Source of the DNA: Gordius sp. MW1
Taxonomy: Eukaryota > Nematomorpha > Gordioida > Gordea > Gordiidae
Assembly: GCA_964036665.1 (NCBI GenBank)
Contig: OZ038532.1
Location: 15,828,537 to 15,892,536 of the forward strand
Reading direction: 5' to 3'
Length of the DNA: 64,000 nucleotides
The stretch's first letter is position 1; every line of letters begins with the position of its first letter. The position numbers were made by a program, and so were the translations under genes. The notes beneath the pieces were generated by a model. That model did not search any database. It saw only the letters and a program-made list of their open reading frames with translations, and was not told the origin of the DNA. Of the stretch, positions 25,105 through 39,538 are shown piece after piece.

Positions 25105-28100
25105 ATTGACTTCCGAAAAGAGGTTTTAAGCTGCGAGAACTATCATTTTGACAAAAGACAACGTTTTATTGTTGCGATTAGTTTGTTGTATCGCAACGTG
25201 ATGCTTAATTTTTGAAAATGGCTCTATGCGATCATGATTTCAAAGTAATAGTTTCAGATTCTGATAAATTTTTACTTGGGATGATAGAAACCACGTCTGA
25301 AAACGACAAATTTCATCGGATGAATACGGTTCAAAGAAAAATATGTGAAAAATTTTAAGGTAAAAAAATTTATTTTTTTCAATTCTAGATGAAAGAGCAT
25401 GAAAAAATATATAAAAGTAAGCCAATTTGAGAATCCTATTATCCTCGATTGACTTCCGAAAAAAGGTCTTAAGCTGCGAGAACTATCATTTTGACAAAAG
25501 TCAACGTTTTATTGTTGCGATTAGTTTGTTGTATCGCAACGTGAGTGCTTAATTTTTCAAAAATGCAATATGCGATCATGATTTTAAAGTAATAGTTTTC
25601 TGATTCTGATAAATTTTTACTTTTTATCATCGAAACCACGTCTGAAAAAGACAACTTTCATCGGATGCATACGGTTGAAAGAAAAATATGTGAAAAATTT
25701 TGAGGTAAAAATAGTTATTTTTTCGATTCTATGTGAAAGAGAAAGAAAAAATATATAAAAGTAAGCCAATTTGAGAATCCTATTATCCTCGATTGACTTC
25801 CGAAAAGAGGTTTTAAGCTGCGAGAACTATCATTTTGACAAAAGACAACGTTTTATTGTTGCGATTAGTTTGTTGTATCGCAACGTGAGTGCTTAATTTT
25901 TCAAAAATGCACTATGCGATCATGATTTTAAAGTAATAGTTTTCTGATTCTGATAAATTTTTACTTTTTATCATCGAAACCACGTCTGAAAACGACAACT
26001 TTCATCGGATGCATACGGTTGAAAGAAAAATATGTGAAAAATTTTGAGGTAAAAATATTTATTTTTTCGATTCTATGTGAAAGAGCATGAAAAAATATAT
26101 AAAAGTAAGCCAATTTGAGAATTCTATTATCCTCGATTGACTTCCGAAAAGAGGTTTTAAGCTGCGAGAACTATCATTTTGACAAAAGACAACGTTTTAT
26201 TGTTGCGATTAGTTTGTTGTATCGCAACGTGATGCTTAATTTTTGAAAATGGCTGTATGCGATCATGATTTCAAAGTAATAGGAAAAATTTTAAGGTAAA
26301 AATATTTATTTTTTTCGATTCTATGTGAAAGAGCAAGAAAAAATATATAAAAGTAAGCCAATTTGAGAATCCTATTATCCTCGATTGACTTCCGAAAAGA
26401 GGTTTTAAGCTGCGAGAACTATCATTTTGACAAAAGACAACGTTTTATTGTTGCGATTAGTTTGTTGTATCGCAACGTGAGTGCTTAATTTTTCAAAAAT
26501 GCACTATGCGATCATGATTTTAAAGTAATAGTTTTCTGATTCTGATAAATTTTTACTTTTTATCATCGAAACCACGTCTGAAAACGACAACTTTCATCGG
26601 ATGCATACGGTTGAAAGAAAAATATGTGAAAAATTTTGAGGTAAAAATATTTATTTTTTCGATTCTATGTGAAAGAGCATGAAAAAATATATAAAAGTAA
26701 GCCAATTTGAGAATCCTACTATCCTCGATTGACTTCCGAAAAGAGGTTTTAAGCTGCGAGAACTATCATTTTGACAAAAGACAACGTTTTATTGTTGCGA
26801 TTAGTTTGTTGTATCGCAACGTGTAGCTTAATTTTTGAAAATGGCTCTATGCGATCATGATTTCAAAGTAATAGTTTCAGATTCTGATAAATTTTTACTT
26901 GGGATGATAGAAACCACGTCTGAAAACGACAACTTTCATCGGATGAATACGGTTCAAAGAAAAATATGTGAAATATTTTAAGGTAAAAATATTTATTTTT
27001 TTCAATTCTATGTGAAAGAGCATGAAAAAATATATAAAAGTAAGCCAATTTGAGAATCCTATTATCCTCGATTGACTTCCGAAAAGAGGTTTTAAGCTGC
27101 GAGAACTATCATTTTGACAAAAGACAACGTTTTATTGTAGCGATTAGTTTGTTGTATCGCAACGTGATGCTTAATTTTTGAAAATGGCTCTATGCGATCA
27201 TGATTTCAAAGTAATAGTTTCAGATTTTGATAAATTTTTACTTGGGATCATAGAAACCACGTCTGAAAACGACAACTTTCGAACTATCATTTTGACAAAA
27301 GACAACGTTTTATTGTTGCGATTAGTTTGTTGTATCGCAACGTGATGCTTAATCATTGAAAATGGCTCTATGCGATCATGATTTCAAAGTAATAGTTTCA
27401 GATTCTGATAAATTTTTACTTGGGATCATAGAAACCACGTCTGAAAACGACAACTTTCATTGGATGAATACGGTTCAAAGAAAAATATGTGAAAAATTTT
27501 AAGGTAAAAATATTTATTTTTTTCAATTTTTTTATGAAAGAGCATGAAAAAATATATAAAAGTAAGCCAATTTGAGAATCCTATTATCCTCGATTGACTT
27601 CCGAAAAGAGGTTTTAAACTGCGAGAACTATCATTTTGACAAAAGATAACGTTTTATTGTTGCGATTAGTTTGTTGTATCGCAACGTGATGCTTAATTTT
27701 TGAAAATGGCTCTATGCGATCATGATTTCAAAGTAATAGTTTTCTGATTCTGATAAATTTTTACTTTTTATCATCGAAACCACGTCTTAAAACGACAACT
27801 TTCATCGGATGCATACGGTTGAAAGAAAAATATGTGAAAAATGTTGAGGTAAAAATAGTTATTTTTTTCGATTCTATGTGAAAGAGCATGAAAAAATATA
27901 TAAAAGTAAGCCAATTTGAGAATCCTATTATCCTCGATTGACTTCCGAAAAGAGGTTTTAAGCTGCGAGAACTATCATTTTGACAAAAGACAACGTTTTA
28001 TTGTTGCGATTAGTTTGTTGTATCGCAACGTGATGCTTAATTTTTGAAAATGGCTCTATGCGATCATGATTTCAAAGTAATAGTTTCAGATTCTGATAAA

Positions 28101-31089
28101 TTTTTACTTGGGATGATAGAAACCACGTCTGAAAACGACAACTTTCATCGGATGAATACGGTTCAAAGAAAAATATGTGAAAAATTTTAAGGTAAAAAAA
28201 TTTATTTTTTTCAATTCTAGGTGAAAGAGCATGAAAAAATATATAAAAGTAAGCCAATTTGAGAATCCTATTATCCTCGATTGACTTCCGAAAAAAGGTC
28301 TTAAGCTGCGAGAACTATCATTTTGACAAAAGTCAACGTTTTATTGTTGCGATTAGTTTGTTGTATCGCAACGTGAGTGCTTAATTTTTCAAAAATGCAC
28401 TATGCGATCATGATTTTAAAGTAATAGTTTTCTGATTCTGATAAATTTTTACTTTTTATCATCGAAACCACGTCTGAAAAAGACAACTTTCATCGGATGC
28501 GTACGGTTGAAAGAAAAATATGTGAAAAATTTTGAGGTAAAAATAGTTATTTTTTCGATTCTATGTGAAAGAGAAAGAAAAAATATATAAAAGTAAGCCA
28601 ATTTGAGAATCCTATTATCCTCGATTGACTTCCGAAAAGAGGTTTTAAGCTGCGAGAACTATCATTTTGACAAAAGACAACGTTTTATTGTTGCGATTAG
28701 TTTGTTGTATCGCAACGTGAGTGCTTAATTTTTCAAAAATGCACTATGCGATCATGATTTTAAAGTAATAGTTTTCTGATTCTGATAAATTTTTACTTTT
28801 TATCATCGAAACCACGTCTGAAAACGACAACTTTCATCGGATGCATACGGTTGAAAGAAAAAAATGTGAAAAATTTTGAGGTAAAAATATTTATTTTTTC
28901 GATTCTATGTGAAAGAGCATGGAAAAATATATAAAAGTAAGCCAATTTGAGAATCCTATTATCCTCGATTGACTTCCGAAAAGAGGTTTTAAGCTGCGAG
29001 AACTATCATTTTGACAAAAGACAACGTTTTATTGTTGCGATTAGTTTGTTGTATCGCAACGTGTAGCTTAATTTTTGAAAATGGCTCTATGCGATCATGA
29101 TTTCAAAGTAATAGTTTCAGATTCTGATAAATTTTTACTTGGGATGATAGAAACCACGTCTGAAAACGACAACTTTCATCGGATGAATACGGTTCAAAGA
29201 AAAATATGTGAAATATTTTAAGGTAAAATTATTTATTTTTTTCAATTCTATGTGAAAGAGCATGAAAAAATATATAAAAGTAAGCCAATTTGAGAATCCT
29301 ATTATCCTCGATTGACTTCCGAAAAGAGGTTTTAAGCTGCGAGAACTATCATTTTGACAAAAGACAACGTTTTATTGTAGCGATTAGTTTGTTGTATCGC
29401 AACGTGATGCTTAATTTTTGAAAATGGCTCTATGCGATCATGATTTCAAAGTAATAGTTTCAGATTTTGATAAATTTTTACTTGGGATCATAGAAACCAC
29501 GTCTGAAAACGACAACTTTCGAACTATCATTTTGACAAAAGACAACGTTTTATTGTTGCGATTAGTTTGTTGTATCGCAACGTGATGCTTAATCATTGAA
29601 AATGGCTCTATGCGATCATGATTGTCAAAGTAATAGTTTCAGATTCTGATAAATTTTTACTTGGGATCATAGAAACCACGTCTGAAAACGACAACTTTCA
29701 TTGGATGAATACGTTTCAAAGAAAAATATGTGAAAAATTTTAAGGTAAAAATATTTATTTTTTTCAATTTTTGTATGAAAGAGCATGAAAAAATATATAA
29801 AAGTAAGCCAATTTGAGAATCCTATTATCCTCGATTGACTTCCGAAAAGAGGTTTTAAGCTGCGAGAACTATCATTTTGACAAAAGATAACGTTTTATTG
29901 TTGCGATTAGTTTGTTGTATCGCAACGTGATGCTTAATTTTTGAAAATGGCTCTATGCGATCATGATTTCAAAGTAATAGTTTTCTGATTCTGATAAATT
30001 TTTACTTTTTATCATCGAAACCACGTCTTAAAACGACAACTTTCATCGGATGCATACGGTTGAAAGAAAAATATGTGAAAAATGTTGAGGTAAAAATAGT
30101 TATTTTTTTCGATTCTATGTGAAAGAGCATGAAAAAATATATAAAAGTAAGCCAATTTGAGAATCCTATTATCCTCGATTGACTTCCGAAAAGAGGTTTT
30201 AAGCTGCGAGAACTATCATTTTGACAAAAGACAACGTTTTATTGTTGCGATTAGTTTGTTGTATCGCAACGTGATGCTTAATTTTTGAAAATGGCTCTAT
30301 GCGATCATGATTTCAAAGTAATAGGAAAAATTTTAAGGTAAAAATATTTATTTTTTTCAATTTTTTTATGAAAGAGCATGAAAAATTATATAAAAGTAAG
30401 CCAATTTGAGAATCCTATTATCCTCGATTGACTTCCGAAAAGAGGTTTTAAGCTGCGAGAACTATCATTTTGACGTTTTATTGTTGCGATTAGTTTGTTG
30501 TATCGCAACGTGATGCTTAATTTTTGAAAATGGCTCTATTCGATCATGATTTCAAAGTAATAGTTTCAGATTCTGATAAATTTTTACTTGGGATGATAGA
30601 AACCACGTCTGAAAACGACAACTTTCATCGGATGAATACGGTTCAAAGAAAAATATGTGAAAGGTAAAAATATTTATTTTTTTCAATTCTATGTGAAAGA
30701 GCATGAAAAAATATATAAAAGTAAGCCAATTTGAGAATCCTATTATCCTCGATTGACTTCCGAAAAGAGGTTTTAAGCTGCGAGAACTATCATTTTGACA
30801 AAAGACAACGTTTTATTGTTGCGATTAGTTTGTTGTATCGCAACGTGATGCTTAATTTTTGAAAATGGCTCTATGCGATCATGATTTCAAAGTAATAGTT
30901 TCAGATAAATTTTTACTTTGGATCATAGAAACCACGTCTGAAAACGACAACTTTCATTGGATGAATACGGTTCAAAGAAAAATATGTGAAAAATTTTAAG
31001 TTAAAAATATTTATTTTTCTCAATTTTTTTATGAAAGAGCATGAAAAAATATATAAAAGTAAGCCAATTTGAGAATCCTATTATCCTCG
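25105..31089. repeat. Large HOR copy 1 (5985 bp, 17 intervals)
   Basis: Interval lengths in order: 343, 344, 344, 248, 344, 343, 522, 344, 343, 344, 344, 343, 523, 344, 249, 325, 338. It begins with the AflII/HincII-marked pair and contains a second copy of that pair at 27937. Two fused units (27071, 29311) and two short units (26136, 30178) lie inside. The 325-bp unit at 30427 has a 10-bp loss (TTTTGACGTTTTATT) and a shortened GTGAAAGGTAAAA. The 338-bp unit at 30752 has TTTCAGATAAATT. Confidence 0.93.
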
Positions 31090-34000
31090 ATTGACTTCCG
31101 AAAAGAGGTTTTAAGCTGCGAGAACTATCATTTTGACAAAAGACAACGTTTTATTGTTGCGATTAGTTTGTTGTATCGCAACGTGATGCTTAATTTTTGA
31201 AAATGGCTCTATGCGATCATGATTTCAAAGTAATAGTTTCAGATTCTGATAAATTTTTACTTGGGATGATAGAAACCACGTCTGAAAACGACAAATTTCA
31301 TCGGATGAATACGGTTCAAAGAAAAATATGTGAAAAATTTTAAGGTAAAAAAATTTATTTTTTTCAATTCTAGGTGAAAGAGCATGAAAAAATATATAAA
31401 AGTAAGCCAATTTGAGAATCCTATTATCCTCGATTGACTTCCGAAAAAAGGTCTTAAGCTGCGAGAACTATCATTTTGACAAAAGTCAACGTTTTATTGT
31501 TGCGATTAGTTTGTTGTATCGCAACGTGAGTGCTTAATTTTTCAAAAATGCAATATGCGATCATGATTTTAAAGTAATAGTTTTCTGATTCTGATAAATT
31601 TTTACTTTTTATCATCGAAACCACGTCTGAAAAAGACAACTTTCATCGGATGCATACGGTTGAAAGAAAAATATGTGAAAAATTTTGAGGTAAAAATAGT
31701 TATTTTTTCGATTCTATGTGAAAGAGAAAGAAAAAATATATAAAAGTAAGCCAATTTGAGAATCCTATTATCCTCGATTGACTTCCGAAAAGAGGTTTTA
31801 AGCTGCGAGAACTATCATTTTGACAAAAGACAACGTTTTATTGTTGCGATTAGTTTGTTGTATCGCAACGTGAGTGCTTAATTTTTCAAAAATGCACTAT
31901 GCGATCATGATTTTAAAGTAATAGTTTTCTGATTCTGATAAATTTTTACTTTTTATCATCGAAACCACGTCTGAAAACGACAACTTTCATCGGATGCATA
32001 CGGTTGAAAGAAAAATATGTGAAAAATTTTGAGGTAAAAATATTTATTTTTTCGATTCTATGTGAAAGAGCATGAAAAAATATATAAAAGTAAGCCAATT
32101 TGAGAATTCTATTATCCTCGATTGACTTCCGAAAAGAGGTTTTAAGCTGCGAGAACTATCATTTTGACAAAAGACAACGTTTTATTGTTGCGATTAGTTT
32201 GTTGTATCGCAACGTGATGCTTAATTTTTGAAAATGGCTGTATGCGATCATGATTTCAAAGTAATAGGAAAAATTTTAAGGTAAAAATATTTATTTTTTT
32301 CGATTCTATGTGAAAGAGCAAGAAAAAATATATAAAAGTAAGCCAATTTGAGAATCCTATTATCCTCGATTGACTTCCGAAAAGAGGTTTTAAGCTGCGA
32401 GAACTATCATTTTGACAAAAGACAACGTTTTATTGTTGCGATTAGTTTGTTGTATCGCAACGTGAGTGCTTAATTTTTCAAAAATGCACTATGCGATCAT
32501 GATTTTAAAGTAATAGTTTTCTGATTCTGATAAATTTTTACTTTTTATCATCGAAACCACGTCTGAAAACGACAACTTTCATCGGATGCATACGGTTGAA
32601 AGAAAAATATGTGAAAAATTTTGAGGTAAAAATATTTATTTTTTCGATTCTATGTGAAAGAGCATGAAAAAATATATAAAAGTAAGCCAATTTGAGAATC
32701 CTACTATCCTCGATTGACTTCCGAAAAGAGGTTTTAAGCTGCGAGAACTATCATTTTGACAAAAGACAACGTTTTATTGTTGCGATTAGTTTGTTGTATC
32801 GCAACGTGTAGCTTAATTTTTGAAAATGGCTCTATGCGATCATGATTTCAAAGTAATAGTTTCAGATTCTGATAAATTTTTACTTGGGATGATAGAAACC
32901 ACGTCTGAAAACGACAACTTTCATCGGATGAATACGGTTCAAAGAAAAATATGTGAAATATTTTAAGGTAAAAATATTTATTTTTTTCAATTCTATGTGA
33001 AAGAGCATGAAAAAATATATAAAAGTAAGCCAATTTGAGAATCCTATTATCCTCGATTGACTTCCGAAAAGAGGTTTTAAGCTGCGAGAACTATCATTTT
33101 GACAAAAGACAACGTTTTATTGTAGCGATTAGTTTGTTGTATCGCAACGTGATGCTTAATTTTTGAAAATGGCTCTATGCGATCATGATTTCAAAGTAAT
33201 AGTTTCAGATTTTGATAAATTTTTACTTGGGATCATAGAAACCACGTCTGAAAACGACAACTTTCGAACTATCATTTTGACAAAAGACAACGTTTTATTG
33301 TTGCGATTAGTTTGTTGTATCGCAACGTGATGCTTAATCATTGAAAATGGCTCTATGCGATCATGATTTCAAAGTAATAGTTTCAGATTCTGATAAATTT
33401 TTACTTGGGATCATAGAAACCACGTCTGAAAACGACAACTTTCATTGGATGAATACGGTTCAAAGAAAAATATGTGAAAAATTTTAAGGTAAAAATATTT
33501 ATTTTTTTCAATTTTTTTATGAAAGAGCATGAAAAAATATATAAAAGTAAGCCAATTTGAGAATCCTATTATCCTCGATTGACTTCCGAAAAGAGGTTTT
33601 AAGCTGCGAGAACTATCATTTTGACAAAAGATAACGTTTTATTGTTGCGATTAGTTTGTTGTATCGCAACGTGATGCTTAATTTTTGAAAATGGCTCTAT
33701 GCGATCATGATTTCAAAGTAATAGTTTTCTGATTCTGATAAATTTTTACTTTTTATCATCGAAACCACGTCTTAAAACGACAACTTTCATCGGATGCATA
33801 CGGTTGAAAGAAAAATATGTGAAAAATGTTGAGGTAAAAATAGTTATTTTTTTCGATTCTATGTGAAAGAGCATGAAAAAATATATAAAAGTAAGCCAAT
33901 TTGAGAATCCTATTATCCTCGATTGACTTCCGAAAAGAGGTTTTAAGCTGCGAGAACTATCATTTTGACAAAAGACAACGTTTTATTGTTGCGATTAGTT

Positions 34001-37000
34001 TGTTGTATCGCAACGTGATGCTTAATTTTTGAAAATGGCTCTATGCGATCATGATTTCAAAGTAATAGTTTCAGATTCTGATAAATTTTTACTTGGGATG
34101 ATAGAAACCACGTCTGAAAACGACAACTTTCATCGGATGAATACGGTTCAAAGAAAAATATGTGAAAAATTTTAAGGTAAAAAAATTTATTTTTTTCAAT
34201 TCTAGGTGAAAGAGCATGAAAAAATATATAAAAGTAAGCCAATTTGAGAATCCTATTATCCTCGATTGACTTCCGAAAAAAGGTCTTAAGCTGCGAGAAC
34301 TATCATTTTGACAAAAGTCAACGTTTTATTGTTGCGATTAGTTTGTTGTATCGCAACGTGAGTGCTTAATTTTTCAAAAATGCACTATGCGATCATGATT
34401 TTAAAGTAATAGTTTTCTGATTCTGATAAATTTTTACTTTTTATCATCGAAACCACGTCTGAAAAAGACAACTTTCATCGGATGCGTACGGTTGAAAGAA
34501 AAATATGTGAAAAATTTTGAGGTAAAAATAGTTATTTTTTCGATTCTATGTGAAAGAGAAAGAAAAAATATATAAAAGTAAGCCAATTTGAGAATCCTAT
34601 TATCCTCGATTGACTTCCGAAAAGAGGTTTTAAGCTGCGAGAACTATCATTTTGACAAAAGACAACGTTTTATTGTTGCGATTAGTTTGTTGTATCGCAA
34701 CGTGAGTGCTTAATTTTTCAAAAATGCACTATGCGATCATGATTTTAAAGTAATAGTTTTCTGATTCTGATAAATTTTTACTTTTTATCATCGAAACCAC
34801 GTCTGAAAACGACAACTTTCATCGGATGCATACGGTTGAAAGAAAAATATGTGAAAAATTTTGAGGTAAAAATATTTATTTTTTCGATTCTATGTGAAAG
34901 AGCATGAAAAAATATATAAAAGTAAGCCAATTTGAGAATTCTATTATCCTCGATTGACTTCCGAAAAGAGGTTTTAAGCTGCGAGAACTATCATTTTGAC
35001 AAAAGACAACGTTTTATTGTTGCGATTAGTTTGTTGTATCGCAACGTGATGCTTAATTTTTGAAAATGGCTCTATGCGATCATGATTTCAAAGTAATAGG
35101 AAAAATTTTAAGGTAAAAATATTTATTTTTTTCGATTCTATGTGAAAGAGCAAGAAAAAATATATAAAAGTAAGCCAATTTGAGAATCCTATTATCCTCG
35201 ATTGACTTCCGAAAAGAGGTTTTAAGCTGCGAGAACTATCATTTTGACAAAAGACAACGTTTTATTGTTGCGATTAGTTTGTTGTATCGCAACGTGAGTG
35301 CTTAATTTTTCAAAAATGCACTATGCGATCATGATTTTAAAGTAATAGTTTTCTGATTCTGATAAATTTTTACTTTTTATCATCGAAACCACGTCTGAAA
35401 ACGACAACTTTCATCGGATGCATACGGTTGAAAGAAAAAAATGTGAAAAATTTTGAGGTAAAAATATTTATTTTTTCGATTCTATGTGAAAGAGCATGGA
35501 AAAATATATAAAAGTAAGCCAATTTGAGAATCCTATTATCCTCGATTGACTTCCGAAAAGAGGTTTTAAGCTGCGAGAACTATCATTTTGACAAAAGACA
35601 ACGTTTTATTGTTGCGATTAGTTTGTTGTATCGCAACGTGTAGCTTAATTTTTGAAAATGGCTCTATGCGATCATGATTTCAAAGTAATAGTTTCAGATT
35701 CTGATAAATTTTTACTTGGGATGATAGAAACCACGTCTGAAAACGACAACTTTCATCGGATGAATACGGTTCAAAGAAAAATATGTGAAATATTTTAAGG
35801 TAAAATTATTTATTTTTTTCAATTCTATGTGAAAGAGCATGAAAAAATATATAAAAGTAAGCCAATTTGAGAATCCTATTATCCTCGATTGACTTCCGAA
35901 AAGAGGTTTTAAGCTGCGAGAACTATCATTTTGACAAAAGACAACGTTTTATTGTAGCGATTAGTTTGTTGTATCGCAACGTGATGCTTAATTTTTGAAA
36001 ATGGCTCTATGCGATCATGATTTCAAAGTAATAGTTTCAGATTTTGATAAATTTTTACTTGGGATCATAGAAACCACGTCTGAAAACGACAACTTTCGAA
36101 CTATCATTTTGACAAAAGACAACGTTTTATTGTTGCGATTAGTTTGTTGTATCGCAACGTGATGCTTAATCATTGAAAATGGCTCTATGCGATCATGATT
36201 GTCAAAGTAATAGTTTCAGATTCTGATAAATTTTTACTTGGGATCATAGAAACCACGTCTGAAAACGACAACTTTCATTGGATGAATACGTTTCAAAGAA
36301 AAATATGTGAAAAATTTTAAGGTAAAAATATTTATTTTTTTCAATTTTTTTATGAAAGAGCATGAAAAAATATATAAAAGTAAGCCAATTTGAGAATCCT
36401 ATTATCCTCGATTGACTTCCGAAAAGAGGTTTTAAGCTGCGAGAACTATCATTTTGACAAAAGATAACGTTTTATTGTTGCGATTAGTTTGTTGTATCGC
36501 AACGTGATGCTTAATTTTTGAAAATGGCTCTATGCGATCATGATTTCAAAGTAATAGTTTTCTGATTCTGATAAATTTTTACTTTTTATCATCGAAACCA
36601 CGTCTTAAAACGACAACTTTCATCGGATGCATACGGTTGAAAGAAAAATATGTGAAAAATGTTGAGGTAAAAATAGTTATTTTTTTCGATTCTATGTGAA
36701 AGAGCATGAAAAAATATATAAAAGTAAGCCAATTTGAGAATCCTATTATCCTCGATTGACTTCCGAAAAGAGGTTTTAAGCTGCGAGAACTATCATTTTG
36801 ACAAAAGACAACGTTTTATTGTTGCGATTAGTTTGTTGTATCGCAACGTGATGCTTAATTTTTGAAAATGGCTCTATGCGATCATGATTTCAAAGTAATA
36901 GGAAAAATTTTAAGGTAAAAATATTTATTTTTTTCAATTTTTTTATGAAAGAGCATGAAAAATTATATAAAAGTAAGCCAATTTGAGAATCCTATTATCC

Positions 37001-37666
37001 TCGATTGACTTCCGAAAAGAGGTTTTAAGCTGCGAGAACTATCATTTTGACGTTTTATTGTTGCGATTAGTTTGTTGTATCGCAACGTGATGCTTAATTT
37101 TTGAAAATGGCTCTATTCGATCATGATTTCAAAGTAATAGTTTCAGATTCTGATAAATTTTTACTTGGGATGATAGAAACCACGTCTGAAAACGACAACT
37201 TTCATCGGATGAATACGGTTCAAAGAAAAATATGTGAAAGGTAAAAATATTTATTTTTTTCAATTCTATGTGAAAGAGCATGAAAAAATATATAAAAGTA
37301 AGCCAATTTGAGAATCCTATTATCCTCGATTGACTTCCGAAAAGAGGTTTTAAGCTGCGAGAACTATCATTTTGACAAAAGACAACGTTTTATTGTTGCG
37401 ATTAGTTTGTTGTATCGCAACGTGATGCTTAATTTTTGAAAATGGCTCTATGCGATCATGATTTCAAAGTAATAGTTTCAGATAAATTTTTACTTGGGAT
37501 CATAGAAACCACGTCTGAAAACGACAACTTTCATTGGATGAATACGGTTCAAAGAAAAATATGTGAAAAATTTTAAGGTAAAAATATTTATTTTTCTCAA
37601 TTTTTTTATGAAAGAGCATGAAAAAATATATAAAAGTAAGCCAATTTGAGAATCCTATTATCCTCG
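31090..37666. repeat. Large HOR copy 2 (6577 bp, 19 intervals)
   Basis: Repeats copy 1 unit by unit at an offset of 5985 bp up to about 34.9 kb, then at 6577 bp. The difference is one extra 592-bp dimer (a 344-bp unit plus a 248-bp short unit) in the 34609-35544 region. I noticed only a few single-base differences: TCTAGATG at about 25386 against TCTAGGTG; TTTAAACTG at about 27613 against TTTAAGCTG; ATTTTTGTATG at about 29768 against ATTTTTTTATG; ACTTTGGATC at about 30914 against ACTTGGGATC; AAGTTAAAA at about 31000 against AAGGTAAAA. The private 325- and 338-bp units are retained. Confidence 0.93.
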
Positions 37667-37915
37667 ATTGACTTCCGAAAAGAGGTTTTAAGCTGCGAGA
37701 ACTATCATTTTGACAAAAGACAACGTTTTATTGTTGCGATTAGTTTGTTGTATCGCAACGTGATGCTTAATTTTTGAAAATGGCTCTATGCGATCATGAT
37801 TTCAAAGTAATAGGAAAAATTTTAAGGTAAAAATATTTATTTTTTTCAATTTTTTTATGAAAGAGCATGAAAAAATATATAAAAGTAAGCCAATTTGAGA
37901 ATCCTATTATCCTCG
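37667..37915. repeat. Short unit (subtype ii) following the large HOR
   Basis: A 249-bp unit with the GTAATAG/GAAAAATTTT junction and CAATTTTTTTATGAAAG. It sits between the end of HOR copy 2 and the next start of the marked pair at 37916. Copy 1 has nothing equivalent at its end, so this unit was inserted, or left behind, at the junction. Confidence 0.9.
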
Positions 37916-39538
37916 ATTGACTTCCGAAAAGAGGTTTTAAGCTGCGAGAACTATCATTTTGACAAAAGACAACGTTTTATTGTTGCGATTAGTTTGTTGT
38001 ATCGCAACGTGATGCTTAATTTTTAAAAATGGCTCTATGCGATCATGATTTCAAAGTAATAGTTTCAGATTCTGATAAATTTTTACTTGGGATGATAGAA
38101 ACCACGTCTGAAAACGACAACTTTCATCGGATGAATACGGTTCAAAGAAAAATATGTGAAAAATTTTAAGGTAAAAAAATTTATTTTTTTCAATTCTATG
38201 TGAAAGAGCATGAAAAAATATATAAAAGTAAGCCAATTTGAGAATCCTATTATCCTCGATTGACTTCCGAAAAAAGGTCTTAAGCTGCGAGAACTATCAT
38301 TTTGACAAAAGTCAACGTTTTATTGTTGCGATTAGTTTGTTGTATCGCAACGTGAGTGCTTAATTTTTCAAAAATGCACTATGCGATCATGATTTTAAAG
38401 TAATAGTTTTCTGATTCTGATAAATTTTTACTTTTTATCATCGAAACCACGTCTGAAAAAGACAACTTTCATCGGATGCATACGGTTGAAAGAAAAATAT
38501 GTGAAAAATTTTGAGGTAAAAATAGTTATTTTTTTCGATTCTATGTGAAAGAGAAAGAAAAAATATATAAAAGTAAGCCAATTTGAGAATCCTATTATCC
38601 TCGATTGACTTCCGAAAAGAGGTTTTAAGCTGCGAGAACTATCATTTTGACAAAAGACAACGTTTTATTGTTGCGATTAGTTTGTTGTATCGCAACGTGA
38701 GTGCTTAATTTTTCAAAAATGCACTATGCGATCATGATTTTAAAGTAATAGTTTTCTGATTCTGATAAATTTTTACTTTTTATCATCGAAACCACGTCTG
38801 AAAACGACAACTTTCATCGGATGCATACGGTTGAAAGAAAAATATGTGAAAAATTTTGAGGTAAAAATATTTATTTTTTCGATTCTATGTGAAAGAGCAT
38901 GAAAAAATATATAAAAGTAAGCCAATTTGAGAATTCTATTATCCTCGATTGACTTCCGAAAAGAGGTTTTAAGCTGCGAGAACTATCATTTTGACAAAAG
39001 ACAACGTTTTATTGTTGCGATTAGTTTGTTGTATCGCAACGTGATGCTTAATTTTTGAAAATGGCTCTATGCGATCATGATTTCAAAGTAATAGGAAAAA
39101 TTTTAAGGTAAAAATATTTATTTTTTTCGATTCTATGTGAAAGAGCAAGAAAAAATATATAAAAGTAAGCCAATTTGAGAATCCTATTATCCTCGATTGA
39201 CTTCCGAAAAGAGGTTTTAAGCTGCGAGAACTATCATTTTGACAAAAGACAACGTTTTATTGTTGCGATTAGTTTGTTGTATCGCAACGTGAGTGCTTAA
39301 TTTTTCAAAAATGCACTATGCGATCATGATTTTAAAGTAATAGTTTTCTGATTCTGATAAATTTTTACTTTTTATCATCGAAACCACGTCTGAAAACGAC
39401 AACTTTCATCGGATGCATACGGTTGAAAGAAAAATATGTGAAAAATTTTGAGGTAAAAATATTTATTTTTTCGATTCTATGTGAAGAGCATGAAAAAATA
39501 TATAAAAGTAAGCCAATTTGAGAATCCTATCATCCTCG
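37916..39538. repeat. Third, truncated start of the large HOR (1623 bp)
   Basis: Interval lengths 343, 345, 344, 248, 343 repeat the first five of 25105-26727 and 31090-32712, including the AGGTCTTAAGC and AAAAGTCAACG markers and the GAGAAAGAAAA variant. At 39539 the pattern switches to a 592-bp dimer instead of the expected full B-type unit. This looks like an unequal crossover product. Confidence 0.88.
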
